Positions 27,538 to 37,711 of a stretch of DNA of 64,000 bases are shown here, in pieces (the first letter of the stretch is position 1; each line of letters opens with the position of its first letter). The notes beneath the pieces were generated by a model. It was not told the DNA's origin. It did no database searches and saw nothing but the letters and a program-made list of their open reading frames with translations. The position numbers and the translations under genes were made by a program. Origin of the DNA: JAENVU01 sp963765075 (GTDB lineage: Bacteria > Actinomycetota > Acidimicrobiia > IMCC26256 > JAENVU01); contig CAVXVA010000003.1 of the NCBI GenBank assembly GCA_963765075.1, positions 186,001 through 250,000 on the forward strand, in the 5' to 3' direction.

Positions 27538-28845
27538 TCACGAGCGCAAGGCACTCCGAGCGGCGCCGACGACATAGAGCGAGCCCGTGACCACGATCTG
27601 ACCGTCGGCACTCGTGATGTCTTTCGCCCGCGCCACCGCGCGGGGAACTTCGGCGGCGATGTCGATGCGATCGGCATCGAGGCCGAGTGCGATCGCCGCG
27701 TCGGCGACTTGTACGGGATCCAACGCCCGCGGCGACGGCGGCTTGGTGCAGACCAGTCGCTCCACTTCGTCGACCCCGAGCGCTTCGAGCATCTCGGTCG
27801 GGTTCTTCTCCCGCAACAGACCGACCACCAGCGTGCGCGGCGCGGGTGCGAACTCCTCGTCGAGGGCCCGCCGCAAAGCCAGGGCGCCGGCAGGATTGTG
27901 CGCGCCGTCGATCACGACGAGCGGTTGGGTGCCCATGACCTCGAGCCGGCCCGGCGTGGTGAGATTGGCAAAACCCTCGTGCACGATGTCGATGTCGAGC
28001 GGGTGCTCGATCGCCGCTTCGACGGTCGTCAGCGCGATCGCCGCATTCGCCGACTGATGCGCGCCGTGGACCGGAATGAAGATGTCGTCGTACCGACCCC
28101 AGGGGGTCCGGAACGACACCACGCGCCCGCCGATCGCGAGACGATCCGAGGTCACCGAGAAATCCCGGTCGCGGAGCACGAGCCGTTCCGGCCCGCGCGC
28201 CTCGAAGATCGGGATCAGCGTCGGGTCGGTCTCACCGAGAATCAGCGTGGCCTCCGGCGTGACGATGCCCGCCTTGTCGGTTGCGATCGCTTCGCGGGTG
28301 GTCCCCAGGTACTCGACGTGATCGATCCCCACGTTGGTGACCACTGCGACCGGCGCGTCGATCACGTTGGTCGCATCCCAGGTGCCGCCCATGCCGACTT
28401 CCACGACCGCGACATCCACGGCCACATCGGCGAAGTAGGTGAGCGCGGCAGCGATCATGATCTCGAAGTAACTCGGCAGTTCGGTGAGGAATTCCTCGAT
28501 CCCGGCAATCTGGGTCAGCACCCGCGCCAGTTCGGCGTCGTCGATGGGTTCGCCATTCCAGCCGATCCGTTCGTTCACCCGTTCGAGGTGCGGACTCGTG
28601 GTCAGACCGGTCGAGCGACCGGAAGCCTCGAACAGTCCCGCGATCATCCGCACCGTTGACGTCTTGCCGTTGGTGCCGGTCACGTGCACCGACGGGTACT
28701 CGAGCTGTGGCGAGCCGAGCAGTTCGGTGAGTTCGCGGATCCGGGCCAGCGTCGGCGCGCCGCGCTGGCGGCCCGATTGGAAGCCGACACCGGTTTCGAG
28801 GTTCACATGGCCGTCGAGCCACGTCAGTGCGGCGTCGAGATTCAC
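27538..28845 (-). CDS. folC: bifunctional folylpolyglutamate synthase/dihydrofolate synthase
   Basis: The product is 435 aa. The ATP-binding loop is V-T-G-T-N-G-K-T-S-T (~55-64), followed by T-S-P-H-L, V-E-V-G-M-G-G and the C-terminal ligase domain with I-D-G-A-H-N-P. It adds glutamate to dihydropteroate and to folates. The GTG at 28845 is chosen because it overlaps the valS stop (GTGA) and starts at the conserved N-L-D-A-A-L-x-W-L; a longer frame upstream is not conserved. Confidence 0.95.
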   Translation of the reverse strand: MNLDAALTWLDGHVNLETGVGFQSGRQRGAPTLARIRELTELLGSPQLEYPSVHVTGTNGKTSTVRMIAGLFEASGRSTGLTTSPHLERVNERIGWNGEPIDDAELARVLTQIAGIEEFLTELPSYFEIMIAAALTYFADVAVDVAVVEVGMGGTWDATNVIDAPVAVVTNVGIDHVEYLGTTREAIATDKAGIVTPEATLILGETDPTLIPIFEARGPERLVLRDRDFSVTSDRLAIGGRVVSFRTPWGRYDDIFIPVHGAHQSANAAIALTTVEAAIEHPLDIDIVHEGFANLTTPGRLEVMGTQPLVVIDGAHNPAGALALRRALDEEFAPAPRTLVVGLLREKNPTEMLEALGVDEVERLVCTKPPSPRALDPVQVADAAIALGLDADRIDIAAEVPRAVARAKDITSADGQIVVTGSLYVVGAARSALRS

Positions 28846-31385
28846 GACGGCGCCGGCGCCAACGTGACCGAGACGGCCAGCGCGTCGCCGACGGTGGTGG
28901 ACCACTCAGTGATCACCCCGGCATTGCGAACATCGGATGCGGCCCCGGCGAGCGCGTCGAGCCGAGGCGCGGTGTCGACGACGGTGACCGCGCTCACTTC
29001 GGTGCGCATCGAGACCTTGGCGTCGGACTTCGCTTTGCGCACCGCGCCGAGCACCTCGGCGGCAACACCGAACACCATCGGGTCGCCGTCAGCGACGAGT
29101 TCCTCGGGCGTCGGCCACGAGGCTCGGTGGATCGAACCCTCCTGCCACCACGACCACACTTCTTCGGCCACGTACACCAGGAACGGCGCGAACAGCCGCT
29201 GCAACGTGGAGAGCGCGACCCCCAGTGCGCCCCGAGCCGACTGCGCCTCCGGGTCGTCGGCGGCGGCGTACGCACGGTGTTTCACGAGCTCGACGTAATC
29301 GTCACAGAAGTTCCAGAAGAACCGCTCGGCCCGTTCCAAGGCGCGGGCGTAGTCGTACGCGGCGAACGCCTCGGTACATTCGCGCACCGTGGCGGCGAGT
29401 GCCGTCAGCATCGACCGGTCGATCGGCGCGACGACGTCGCCGGCGGGACCTTCGCTCATGACGCCGAGCACGAACTTCGACACGTTGAGCAACTTGATCG
29501 ACAGGCGCCGCCCGACTTTCATCTGACCTTCATCGACCGCGGTGTCGGTGCCGGGCCGTCCGGATGCAGCCCAGTAGCGAATCGCGTCGGAGCCGTGCTT
29601 CTCGAGCAGCGGCATCGGTGTGACGACGTTGCCCTTGCTCTTCGACATCTTCTTGCGGTCCGGGTCGAGCACCCACCCGTTGATGGCGGTGTCACGCCAC
29701 GGAAGCGTTCCGTGCTCGAAGTGGGCGCGCACGATCGTGTCGAACAACCACGTGCGAATGATCTCCGGGCCTTGCGGCCGCAAGTCCATCGGGAACGTGC
29801 GAGCGAACAGATCGTCGTCGTCACCCCAGCCCGTCGCGATCTGGGGTGTGAGCGATGAGGTCGCCCACGTGTCCATGACATCGGGATCGGCCATGAACCC
29901 ACCGGCGATCCCGCGTTGATCGGCGGTGTACCCCGCGGGAACATCGCTGGCGGGGTCGATCGGGAGGTCGGCTTCTGCCGGCAGCATCGGTGCATCCCAC
30001 CGAGGTTCGCCGTGTGCGTCGAGCGGATACCAGACCGGGATCGGTACCCCGAAGAACCGCTGGCGGCTGACGAGCCAATCGGTGTTGAGCCCTTCCACCC
30101 ACGAGTCGTACCGCTGACGCATGTGGCGCGGATGCCACTGGAGTTCGGCACCGCGGGCGAGGAAGGCCGCGCGCAGCTCGGGGTCGCGGCCACCGTTGCG
30201 GAAGTACCACTGGCGGGAGGTCACGATCTCCAACGGTCGCGAACCGCGCTCGTAGAACTTCACCGGGTGGCTGATCGGCTTCGGATCGCCCACCATCTCG
30301 TCGGCCTCGGCGAGGAGTTCGACGATCCGCTTCTGGGCTTGCTTGACCGTCTTTCCGGCCAGCTCGGCATACCGGTCGGAGGCTTCGGCGCCGACGTCGC
30401 TCCCCCACTCCGGGTCCTCGGCCAGGAGCCGACCGTCCCGACCGATGATGTTGCGCAACGGGAGCTGGAGTTCGCGCCACCAGACGACGTCCGAGGTGTC
30501 GCCGAACGTGCAGATCATCGCGATGCCCGACCCCTTTTCGGGATCCGCGAGCGGGTGAGCAACCACCGGCACCGCCACGCCGAAGAGGGGCGTGCGCACG
30601 TGGTCGCCGAACCGACCCGCGAATCGTTCGTCGTCGGGGTGCGCGACCAGCGCAACACACGCGGGCAGCAACTCCGGACGGGTCGTCTCGATCACGATGT
30701 CGGGCGCGCCATCGACGCCGTGGAACGTGAGCGCGTGGTACGCACCGGGCGTGTCGCGGTCTTCCAGCTCGGCTTGGGCGACGGCGGTGCGATCGTCGAC
30801 GTCCCAGAGCGTCGGCGCCTCGGCTGAGTACGCCTCGCCTCGATCCAACATCCGGAGGAACGCGCGCTGCGATGCACGCCGGGATGCGGTCCCGATCGTG
30901 GTGTAGGTCATCGACCAGTCGACCGACAGACCGAGCTGGCGCCACAGCTCTTCGAACTTCTTCTCGTCCTCGACGACGAGCCGATCACACAAGTCGACGA
31001 AGCTCTGGCGGGCGATCGGGATCTCCCGGTCGCCGGGCTTCTCCGGCGGCTCGAAGTCGGGATCCACCGGCAGGGTCGGATCGCACCGGACGCCGTAGAA
31101 GTTCTGGACCCGACGCTCGGTGGCGAGCCCGTTGTCGTCCCAACCCATCGGGTAGAAGAGTTCGAGCCCGAGCATCCGACGCTGCCGGGCGATCGTGTCG
31201 GTCTGGGCGTATCCGAACACCGAGCCCATGTGCAGCGAGCCGCTCACGGTGGGCGGGGGCGTGTCGATCGCGAAGATCTGGTCGCGAGTCTTACTGCGAT
31301 CGAACGCGTAGGTGCGGTCCGCTTCCCACTGCGGGCCCCACTTGGCTTCCAACCCGTCCAGCGACGGCTTCTCAGGCACGGTCAT
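28842..31385 (-). CDS. valS: valyl-tRNA synthetase
   Basis: The product is 847 aa. It is a class I synthetase with the HIGH-type motif S-G-S-L-H-M-G-S near residue 50 and K-M-S-K-S-K-G-N near residue 580. The CP1 editing domain lies between, and the anticodon-binding domain plus a short C-terminal region follow. Its stop overlaps the folC start. It lies 54 bp downstream of clpX on the same strand. Confidence 0.96.
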   Translation of the reverse strand: MTVPEKPSLDGLEAKWGPQWEADRTYAFDRSKTRDQIFAIDTPPPTVSGSLHMGSVFGYAQTDTIARQRRMLGLELFYPMGWDDNGLATERRVQNFYGVRCDPTLPVDPDFEPPEKPGDREIPIARQSFVDLCDRLVVEDEKKFEELWRQLGLSVDWSMTYTTIGTASRRASQRAFLRMLDRGEAYSAEAPTLWDVDDRTAVAQAELEDRDTPGAYHALTFHGVDGAPDIVIETTRPELLPACVALVAHPDDERFAGRFGDHVRTPLFGVAVPVVAHPLADPEKGSGIAMICTFGDTSDVVWWRELQLPLRNIIGRDGRLLAEDPEWGSDVGAEASDRYAELAGKTVKQAQKRIVELLAEADEMVGDPKPISHPVKFYERGSRPLEIVTSRQWYFRNGGRDPELRAAFLARGAELQWHPRHMRQRYDSWVEGLNTDWLVSRQRFFGVPIPVWYPLDAHGEPRWDAPMLPAEADLPIDPASDVPAGYTADQRGIAGGFMADPDVMDTWATSSLTPQIATGWGDDDDLFARTFPMDLRPQGPEIIRTWLFDTIVRAHFEHGTLPWRDTAINGWVLDPDRKKMSKSKGNVVTPMPLLEKHGSDAIRYWAASGRPGTDTAVDEGQMKVGRRLSIKLLNVSKFVLGVMSEGPAGDVVAPIDRSMLTALAATVRECTEAFAAYDYARALERAERFFWNFCDDYVELVKHRAYAAADDPEAQSARGALGVALSTLQRLFAPFLVYVAEEVWSWWQEGSIHRASWPTPEELVADGDPMVFGVAAEVLGAVRKAKSDAKVSMRTEVSAVTVVDTAPRLDALAGAASDVRNAGVITEWSTTVGDALAVSVTLAPAPS

Positions 31386-31439
31386 CGGCCGATACTACGA
31401 AGTCGGGGTACTCACACCCTGGGTTCGGTCAGGTGGGAA

Positions 31440-32696
31440 CTACGCGGACTTCAACTCGGATTCGTCGGTGGTCACGAGGGTCGGGTGGACCTTGTCCAGC
31501 ACGACGGCCCGATCGACGATGCACTGCTTGACGTCGCCGCGGCTCGGCAGGTCGTACATCACTTCGAGGAGGACCTCTTCGAGGATCGCCCGCAGGCCGC
31601 GAGCACCGGTCCCCCGCGCGAGGGCGAGGTCGGCGACGGCTTCGAGGGCATCGTCGGTGAAATGGAGATCGACGTCGTCGAACTGGAAGAACTTCTGGTA
31701 CTGCTTCAACAGCGCGTTCTTCGGCGTCATGAGGATTTCCATCAGTGCGACCCGGTCGAGGTTCTCGACCGCACCGATGACGGGCAGGCGGCCGACGAAC
31801 TCGGGAATGAGACCGAACTTGAGGAGGTCCTCCGGAAGAATCCCGCCGAGCATGCTCTTGGCCTGGCGTTCGGCCTTCCCGAAGACTTCGCCCCGGAACC
31901 CGACACCCTGGCTGCCGTTGCGCCGCTCGATGATCTGGTCGACGCCGGCAAACGCACCACCACAGATGAACAGGATGTTGGTGGTGTCGATCTGGATGAA
32001 CTCCTGGTGGGGATGCTTGCGCCCACCTTGGGGTGGCACCGCCGCCGTGGTTCCTTCCAGGATCTTCAACAGCGCCTGTTGCACACCCTCACCGGAGACA
32101 TCCCGGGTGATCGACGGGTTCTCGGCCTTGCGGGCGATCTTGTCGATCTCGTCGATGTAGATGATCCCGGTCTCGGCCTTCTTGACGTCGTAGTCGGCGG
32201 CCTGGATCAGCTTGAGCAGGATGTTCTCGACATCCTCGCCGACATAACCCGCCTCGGTCAGCGCGGTGGCGTCGGCGATCGCGAACGGGACCTTCAGCAA
32301 CCGAGCGAGCGTCTGGGCGAGCAGGGTCTTGCCACAGCCCGTCGGGCCGATCAGCAGGATGTTCGACTTCGCCAACTCGATGTCGGGGTCACCGTAGGCA
32401 CTGACCTGGACGCGCTTGTAGTGGTTGTAGACCGCGACCGACAGGATCTTCTTGGCTTGCTCCTGGCCGATGACGTAGTCGTTCAGGTACTCGTAGATCT
32501 CACGGGGCTTGGGCAGCTCGTCGAACTTGACCTCGGTCGATTGCGAGAGCTCTTCCTCGATGATCTCGTTACAGAGATCGATGCACTCGTCGCAGATGTA
32601 GACCCCGGGACCCGCGATGAGCTTCTTGACCTGCTTCTGGCTCTTTCCGCAGAACGAGCACTTGAGGAGGTCTCCCCCGTCACCGAACTTCGCCAC
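31440..32696 (-). CDS. clpX: ATP-dependent Clp protease, ATP-binding subunit ClpX
   Basis: The product is 418 aa. An N-terminal zinc-binding domain shows C-S-F-C-G-K and C-D-E-C-I-D-L-C. The AAA+ module has Walker A G-P-T-G-C-G-K-T, Walker B I-I-Y-I-D-E-I-D and the pore loop. ClpX unfolds substrates and feeds them to ClpP, whose gene lies 43 bp upstream. The start is GTG. Confidence 0.97.
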   Translation of the reverse strand: MAKFGDGGDLLKCSFCGKSQKQVKKLIAGPGVYICDECIDLCNEIIEEELSQSTEVKFDELPKPREIYEYLNDYVIGQEQAKKILSVAVYNHYKRVQVSAYGDPDIELAKSNILLIGPTGCGKTLLAQTLARLLKVPFAIADATALTEAGYVGEDVENILLKLIQAADYDVKKAETGIIYIDEIDKIARKAENPSITRDVSGEGVQQALLKILEGTTAAVPPQGGRKHPHQEFIQIDTTNILFICGGAFAGVDQIIERRNGSQGVGFRGEVFGKAERQAKSMLGGILPEDLLKFGLIPEFVGRLPVIGAVENLDRVALMEILMTPKNALLKQYQKFFQFDDVDLHFTDDALEAVADLALARGTGARGLRAILEEVLLEVMYDLPSRGDVKQCIVDRAVVLDKVHPTLVTTDESELKSA

Positions 32697-32739
32697 GTCG
32701 TCTCCCCCCGGAGTCCCGGTATCCCGAATGATCGAGCGG

Positions 32740-33381
32740 TCAGCTCACTCCCGCAGGCACGCTGACTGCGGAGAGCTCACGGTTGGTGATCACTTCGTCG
32801 ACGATGCCGTATTCCTTGGCTTCGTTCGCACCCATGATGAAGTCGCGGTCGGTGTCGGCTGCGACCTTCTCAACGGTCTGGCCCGAGTGGTGGGCCAGGA
32901 TTTCGTCGAGCGTCTCACGCATCCGCGTGATTTCCTTGGCTTGGATCTGAATGTCGACGGCTTGGCCCTGCGCACCACCGTGAGGCTGGTGGATCAACAC
33001 CCGAGCATGGGGAAGGATGAAGCGCTTCCCGTGCTCACCGGCGGCCAGGATGACGGCCGCCGCCGAGGCAGCTTGACCCATGCAGATCGTCGACACGTCC
33101 GGCTTGATGAACTGCATCGTGTCGTAGATCGCGAACAATCCGGTGATCTCGCCGCCGGGAGAGTTGATGTAGAGCGAAATGTCTTTGTCGGGGTCTTCGC
33201 TCTCGAGGTGGAGGAGCTGGGCCATGATGATGTTGGCCACGTGCTCGTCGACTGCGGTACCGAGCAGGATGATCCGCTCCTTGAGCAGCTTGCCCAGCAG
33301 GCTGGTGGTGCGCTCGCCGCCGTACGGCGTCTTCTCCCAGACTTCGGGAACGTAGAACGAGTTGTAGACCGGCTGCATCAC
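32740..33381 (-). CDS. clpP: ATP-dependent Clp protease, proteolytic subunit ClpP
   Basis: The product is 213 aa. It is a serine protease that forms a 14-mer barrel. The catalytic Ser is in M-G-Q-A-A-S-A-A and the His in L-I-H-Q-P-H-G-G. The start overlaps the tig stop by four bases (ATGA). Only one clpP copy is visible, whereas many actinobacteria have two; a second may lie elsewhere. Confidence 0.97.
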   Translation of the reverse strand: MMQPVYNSFYVPEVWEKTPYGGERTTSLLGKLLKERIILLGTAVDEHVANIIMAQLLHLESEDPDKDISLYINSPGGEITGLFAIYDTMQFIKPDVSTICMGQAASAAAVILAAGEHGKRFILPHARVLIHQPHGGAQGQAVDIQIQAKEITRMRETLDEILAHHSGQTVEKVAADTDRDFIMGANEAKEYGIVDEVITNRELSAVSVPAGVS

Positions 33382-34778
33382 GCTTCTGACTCCTCGGAGC
33401 TCTTGTCGTCGGGTTCGGGGGATTCGACTCCATCGCCGTTGTCGTCGGCTGACGCTTCCGGCGCAGGGATCTCGATGTCGAGTTCGTTGCCTTCGGTGTC
33501 GACCGCGACCGCGGCATCGACGACGAACTGCAACGCCTTGCCGCGGGCGAGGTCAGAGCGTACCGCCTCCAGCAGCCCTCGCCGGTCGAGATCGCGTCGC
33601 ACCTTCTGCACCTTTTCGCCGGCGCGCTCGGCAAGCCGCTCGATCTCGGCGTCGAGATCGGCATCGGACGGCTCGATGGACTCTTGGTTCACGACCGCCC
33701 GCAATGCGAGATCGGCGAGGACGGCCTTGGTCGCGCCGCCGCGCAACTCGGCGAGGAACTCGGTCTGGTCCTGGCCGGTCATGGCCAGCCACTGCGGAAT
33801 GGAGAGCCCTTGCTGCTGCACCCGGTGCATGAGGTCGTGGAGGCGCTGCTCCATCTCCTGGCCGACGAGCGGTTCCGGGGCCTCGACCGGCACCAGGCCG
33901 GCCAACTCGTCGAGCACCTTGTCGCGGATGCTCATGGTCGCCTGCAGCTTGCCGAGGAGTTCGAGCCGACGCTTCGACTCGGAACGGAGCGACTCCACCG
34001 TCTCGGACTCAGTGTTCTCGGTGACCCACTCGTCGGTGAGTTCGGGTAACACCTTCCGCTTGGTCTCCTTGACGATCGCTCGGAAGTCGACCTCGGTCCC
34101 GGCCTGGGGGCCGAAGCGCTCGGGCAACGTGTCGGAGAACTCGAGCACGGCGCCCGGCTCCGCGCCGCGCAGCGCCTCGTCGAGTGCGGACACCAAGCCC
34201 TCGGAGCCCACCTCATAGAGAAGGTCGGTCGCGCTCAGCGCGTCGATGGTTTCTCCGTCGGCCGTCGCGCTGAGATCCATCGAGGCGTAGGCGCCGTCGA
34301 TCAGCGGGTCGTCGGAATCTTCGAGATCCGCGAATCGCTCACGAAGCGAATCGATCTGGCGATCGACGTCGTCGTCGCCAACGGGCGTGAAGTCGACTTC
34401 GACCCGCAGTTCGTCGTAGCCGGCGAGGCGAACCTGGGGGCGAGTCTCGACGATCGCTTCGAAGGTGATCGGCCCGGTCTCTTCGCCGGCAGTGATCTGA
34501 ATCTCGGGCGGCGCAATGACGTCGATCGACTCGGCGACCACGGCGTCGGCGTAGAACTCCGGCAAGCCGTCTTTCAGCGCCTGCTCGCGCGCGACGTCGG
34601 GTCCGAAGCGGGCTTCGAGCAGCTTGCGGGGGGCCTTACCCGGGCGGAAGCCGGGGATGCGCACCTCGTGCGCGAGCTTCCGAAATGCGGCGTTGACTGC
34701 GGGCTCGAACTCTTGCTCCGACACTGTGATGTGGAGCTTGACTTGGTTGCCCTCGAGGGGCTCGATCGACGTGTCCAT
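33378..34778 (-). CDS. tig: trigger factor
   Basis: The product is 466 aa. The N-terminal ribosome-binding domain carries the signature G-F-R-P-G-K-A-P. A FKBP-like prolyl isomerase domain (~155-240) and the helical C-terminal chaperone domain follow, then an acidic tail. It binds nascent chains at the ribosome exit tunnel. It is the first gene of tig-clpP-clpX, and its 130-bp upstream region separates it from the divergent UbiB-like gene and should hold both promoters. Confidence 0.96.
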   Translation of the reverse strand: MDTSIEPLEGNQVKLHITVSEQEFEPAVNAAFRKLAHEVRIPGFRPGKAPRKLLEARFGPDVAREQALKDGLPEFYADAVVAESIDVIAPPEIQITAGEETGPITFEAIVETRPQVRLAGYDELRVEVDFTPVGDDDVDRQIDSLRERFADLEDSDDPLIDGAYASMDLSATADGETIDALSATDLLYEVGSEGLVSALDEALRGAEPGAVLEFSDTLPERFGPQAGTEVDFRAIVKETKRKVLPELTDEWVTENTESETVESLRSESKRRLELLGKLQATMSIRDKVLDELAGLVPVEAPEPLVGQEMEQRLHDLMHRVQQQGLSIPQWLAMTGQDQTEFLAELRGGATKAVLADLALRAVVNQESIEPSDADLDAEIERLAERAGEKVQKVRRDLDRRGLLEAVRSDLARGKALQFVVDAAVAVDTEGNELDIEIPAPEASADDNGDGVESPEPDDKSSEESEA

Positions 34779-34908
34779 AAGGGTCGGTCACCTTACCCGG
34801 GCCCCCTTGGAATCCCGGGATGGGTCGTGCGAGATTCTCGGGCATTGTCGGTCGCCCGGCGTCACATCGGCACCGGTAGGGTGCGAGCTTGCTCCCCAGG
34901 ACCACACC

Positions 34909-36858
34909 GTGAACATCACCGTCACCCTGCTCGAGTTCGTCTTCCTCATCGTCCCCTGGATCGCGACGATCGGGTGGCTGAGTACTCGCGTCCTCGGCAT
35001 CCGGCTCGGCCGGTGGCGCACCACCGTCATCGCGATCCTCGGATGGGGCGCGGGCCTCGGCGTCCGTCATCTCATTCACAATCAAGACCCAGGGTTCGGG
35101 CTCGGTGTCCTCACCACGATCTTCTTCGGTGTGATCGTGGCGATGCCGCTGGCGGTCATCCTCGATCTGCTCACCCGACGCGAAGCCTCCGGCCCCGGCC
35201 ACCGTCGCAAAGCGCGAGAGGTCGTCATTCATCCGGTCCGCACGAGCCGCGAGGCCCTCGCTCCGTGGGGTCGCATGCGCGAGGTCGTCCGCGATGCCCG
35301 CCGCCACAACTTGGTTCACGTCCGGTACCGGACCGAAGAAGCGCTCGACTCCCCCGACTTCGCGCGCCGCATCCGACTGCTGCTCGAAGAGTCGGGCGGG
35401 ATGATGGTGAAGTTCGGCCAGATCGCGTCGACGCGGACCGATCTCCTCCCCGAGCCCCTGACCACCGAACTCGCGCGGCTCCGATCCGACGTCGCACCCA
35501 TCCCTCCCGACGAGGTTCGCCGCGCACTCGAAGACGGTCTTGGCGAACCGATCGCGAACACGTTCGCCGATTTCGACTGGGATCCGCTCGCGGCCGCCTC
35601 GATCGGTCAAACCCACCGCGCCCGGCTCGTGACCGGCGAGGCCGTGGTGGTCAAGGTGCAACGGCCCGGCGTCGGCGAACTGGTGGCGCGTGACGCGGCG
35701 GTCCTGCGCCTCGTCGCCCGGCAACTCGACCGCCGGGTAGACGCGGCGCGGCGCGTCGGCATCATCCGCCTCGCCGATGAACTGGTCGACGGCATCAACG
35801 CCGAACTCGACTACACGAAGGAAGCGGCGGCGGCGCGCCGGTTCACCGAGATCCTCGCGGGCGACGACGTGCGCGTGCCGCGGGTCTACCCCACGCTGTG
35901 CACCCCGACGGTGTTGGTGATGGATGAGATTCCCGGCACGAGCGTCGACGACGACGCGGCCGTCGAGGGATGCGGCATTCCTCGGCCGGAACTGGCCCGG
36001 CAGCTGCTCCAATCCTTCCTGCACCAGGTCCTCCACGATGGCCAGTACCACGCGGACCCGCATCCCGGAAACGTGTTCATCGACCACGACGGTCACCTCT
36101 GGCTCCTCGATTTCGGGTCGGTGGGTCGGTTGACGCCCACGACGCTCGAAGGTCTCCAGGGGATCGCGATGGGCATGGGACTCCAAGACGTTTCACTCAT
36201 CGCGCGTGGTGTTCGTCATCTCGCAGGTGACTCCGGAGCGACCGACCTGCGTTCACTCGAAGCCGACCTCGGGGCGGTCATGACCGAGATGGGCACGGGG
36301 TTCGACCCCGCGCTGATCCGTCAGATCCTCGCAACGATGGACCGGCACGGCCTCACGATCCCGAGCGCGATGTCGCTGCTCTCGCGATCACTGATCACGC
36401 TGGAAGGCACGCTGGGCGTGATCTGTCCGGGCTTCGATTTCGCGGCAACGGGCGAAGCGCTCGCTCGCGCCGATGCGTCCTCCACCCTCGCCGACCCGCA
36501 GGAGATGTTGCAGCGGGAGTTGATTCGAGCGCTCCCCTCACTCCGCACGTTGCCGGAGCACGCCGAGGCCATCAGCGCGCAACTTCGCGACGGTCGCCTC
36601 ACCCTGCGCACCGATCGCTACGCCGGTGCCGATCGAGACATCGTCGAGCAGTGGATCGATCGCGGGCTCGTCGCGTTCATCGGCGGGAGCGGGATCGTCG
36701 GGTCGGCACTCCTGCTGGTGGGCGCTGGGGTGACCCGGCGTGAGAGCGTGCGCGAGACGTTGTGGGTCCTCGGGTTCGGCGGCCTGACCTTCGCCACCAC
36801 CCTGTTGTTACGCAGCGCCGCGCAAGCCCTTCGGCGCCTGCCGATCCGGGACCGGTAG
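34909..36858 (+). CDS. ABC1/UbiB-family atypical kinase-like membrane protein
   Basis: The product is 649 aa. Three hydrophobic helices occupy the first ~90 residues. The ABC1 domain follows with the K-F-G-Q-I-A-S-T-R motif, A-A-A-S-I-G-Q-T-H, V-V-V-K-V-Q-R-P-G, E-L-D-Y-T-K-E-A, H-A-D-P-H-P-G-N and L-L-D-F-G-S-V-G. The C-terminus has two more hydrophobic helices. UbiB proteins are ATPases needed for isoprenoid quinone synthesis or lipid handling. The GTG at 34909 begins at a hydrophobic helix; the upstream open frame is antisense to tig. Confidence 0.88.
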   Translation: MNITVTLLEFVFLIVPWIATIGWLSTRVLGIRLGRWRTTVIAILGWGAGLGVRHLIHNQDPGFGLGVLTTIFFGVIVAMPLAVILDLLTRREASGPGHRRKAREVVIHPVRTSREALAPWGRMREVVRDARRHNLVHVRYRTEEALDSPDFARRIRLLLEESGGMMVKFGQIASTRTDLLPEPLTTELARLRSDVAPIPPDEVRRALEDGLGEPIANTFADFDWDPLAAASIGQTHRARLVTGEAVVVKVQRPGVGELVARDAAVLRLVARQLDRRVDAARRVGIIRLADELVDGINAELDYTKEAAAARRFTEILAGDDVRVPRVYPTLCTPTVLVMDEIPGTSVDDDAAVEGCGIPRPELARQLLQSFLHQVLHDGQYHADPHPGNVFIDHDGHLWLLDFGSVGRLTPTTLEGLQGIAMGMGLQDVSLIARGVRHLAGDSGATDLRSLEADLGAVMTEMGTGFDPALIRQILATMDRHGLTIPSAMSLLSRSLITLEGTLGVICPGFDFAATGEALARADASSTLADPQEMLQRELIRALPSLRTLPEHAEAISAQLRDGRLTLRTDRYAGADRDIVEQWIDRGLVAFIGGSGIVGSALLLVGAGVTRRESVRETLWVLGFGGLTFATTLLLRSAAQALRRLPIRDR

Positions 36859-36937
36859 CCCGCGGCGGCCGGCCGATCCCAGACGCTCGGTCCTCCACTC
36901 CGTCGCGCTCGGCTCTCGGCCCGTAACGTGGTGACGA

Positions 36938-36976
36938 CGGGAAGTGGCGCAGCTTGGCAGCGCACCTGCTTTGGGA
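36938..36976 (+). pseudogene. tRNA-Pro(UGG) 5'-half fragment
   Basis: These 39 bases are identical to positions 1-39 of the intact tRNA-Pro at 38721, from the acceptor strand through the D arm to the end of the anticodon loop. The match then stops abruptly, so no mature tRNA could be made. The copies are 1,783 bp apart in the same orientation. Confidence 0.9.
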
Positions 36977-37202
36977 CTCTCAAGCGCTCAGCGCTGTGCT
37001 CAACCCCAGCGAACCTGCGCTTTCGCAACTTCTCGGGAGCGGAACGAACCGAGTTATCTCGTCTTCGATCTTGCTGGTCCAACGACTCGCGCCAACCGCC
37101 ACCAACTCGGCTCACGTACGCCGCACCAAGAGCCCGCGGAGCATCTGTTCACCCGACCACCCGGATGAGAAAGCATCGGACGGGTTCAGACGGCGTCCAC
37201 CC

Positions 37203-37242
37203 CGACCCGCGCACCCCTCGTCATACAGGGCTACCTCGGTTC
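37203..37242 (-). repeat. imperfect short repeat, copy 1 (most diverged)
   Basis: Shares the core GCGCACCC-TCGTCAT-CAG with the copies at 37526 and 38551 but has more mismatches. Confidence 0.5.
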
Positions 37243-37525
37243 CCGAGTACCCGACCGGCCTTCGGCGTAACGCGACCACACCAGATGAGAGGTGTCCCCC
37301 CGACGCGACGGCGAGCCCAAGAATGAGCAGCCTCACCACCACCCAGTCGATGGAGGCGGCCACAAATCTGCGGCTCGCTGACGCTGCCTCCATCACGGTC
37401 CGCTCGCGCGCCCTCGCGACCCACGTCCGCATCACCTGCCACGCTGCACTCCCGTGCCTGGCTCGATCTCGACGTGCTCCACGACACCAGCATCCAACCG
37501 CAACCCGACCACCGGACGCGTCGTC

Positions 37526-37582
37526 GGTCCACACACTCCGCTCAGCCCGCGCACCCATCGTCGTTCAGCGCCGCGGAGGCAT
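37526..37582 (-). repeat. imperfect short repeat, copy 2
   Basis: About 57 bases closely matching 38551-38608 (shared CTCAGCCCGCGCACCCATCG, then CAG-GCCGC-GAGG). On the minus strand both copies contain the same short reading frame A-A-L-N-D-D-G-C-A-G followed by TGA, with differences mainly at third codon positions. Confidence 0.8.
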
Positions 37583-37711
37583 GACCGACCCCCTTGCCGC
37601 GTACCCAGCCGCGGTCGGGAGCGGTTCCGACCCCGGCGACTGTCGTCTCCGCGACGGCCACCGACCGGGCGGCCATCCCCCAGTCCACGCCACGGATTCT
37701 CCGACGACGGG

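Larger units (their letters stand above)
36859..37711. other. 853-bp stretch without a supported gene
   Basis: No frame here looks like a real protein; the longest frames are Arg/Ser-rich, typical of chance frames in G+C-rich DNA. The stretch holds a 39-base 5' fragment of tRNA-Pro and two of three imperfect copies of a short repeat, both listed separately. Confidence 0.7.

Noticed and set aside
37112..37558. 148-codon minus-strand frame in the tRNA-Pro interval
   Set aside because: Arg/Gly-rich composition without a recognisable domain or ribosome-binding site, overlapping repeat copies; judged a chance frame.
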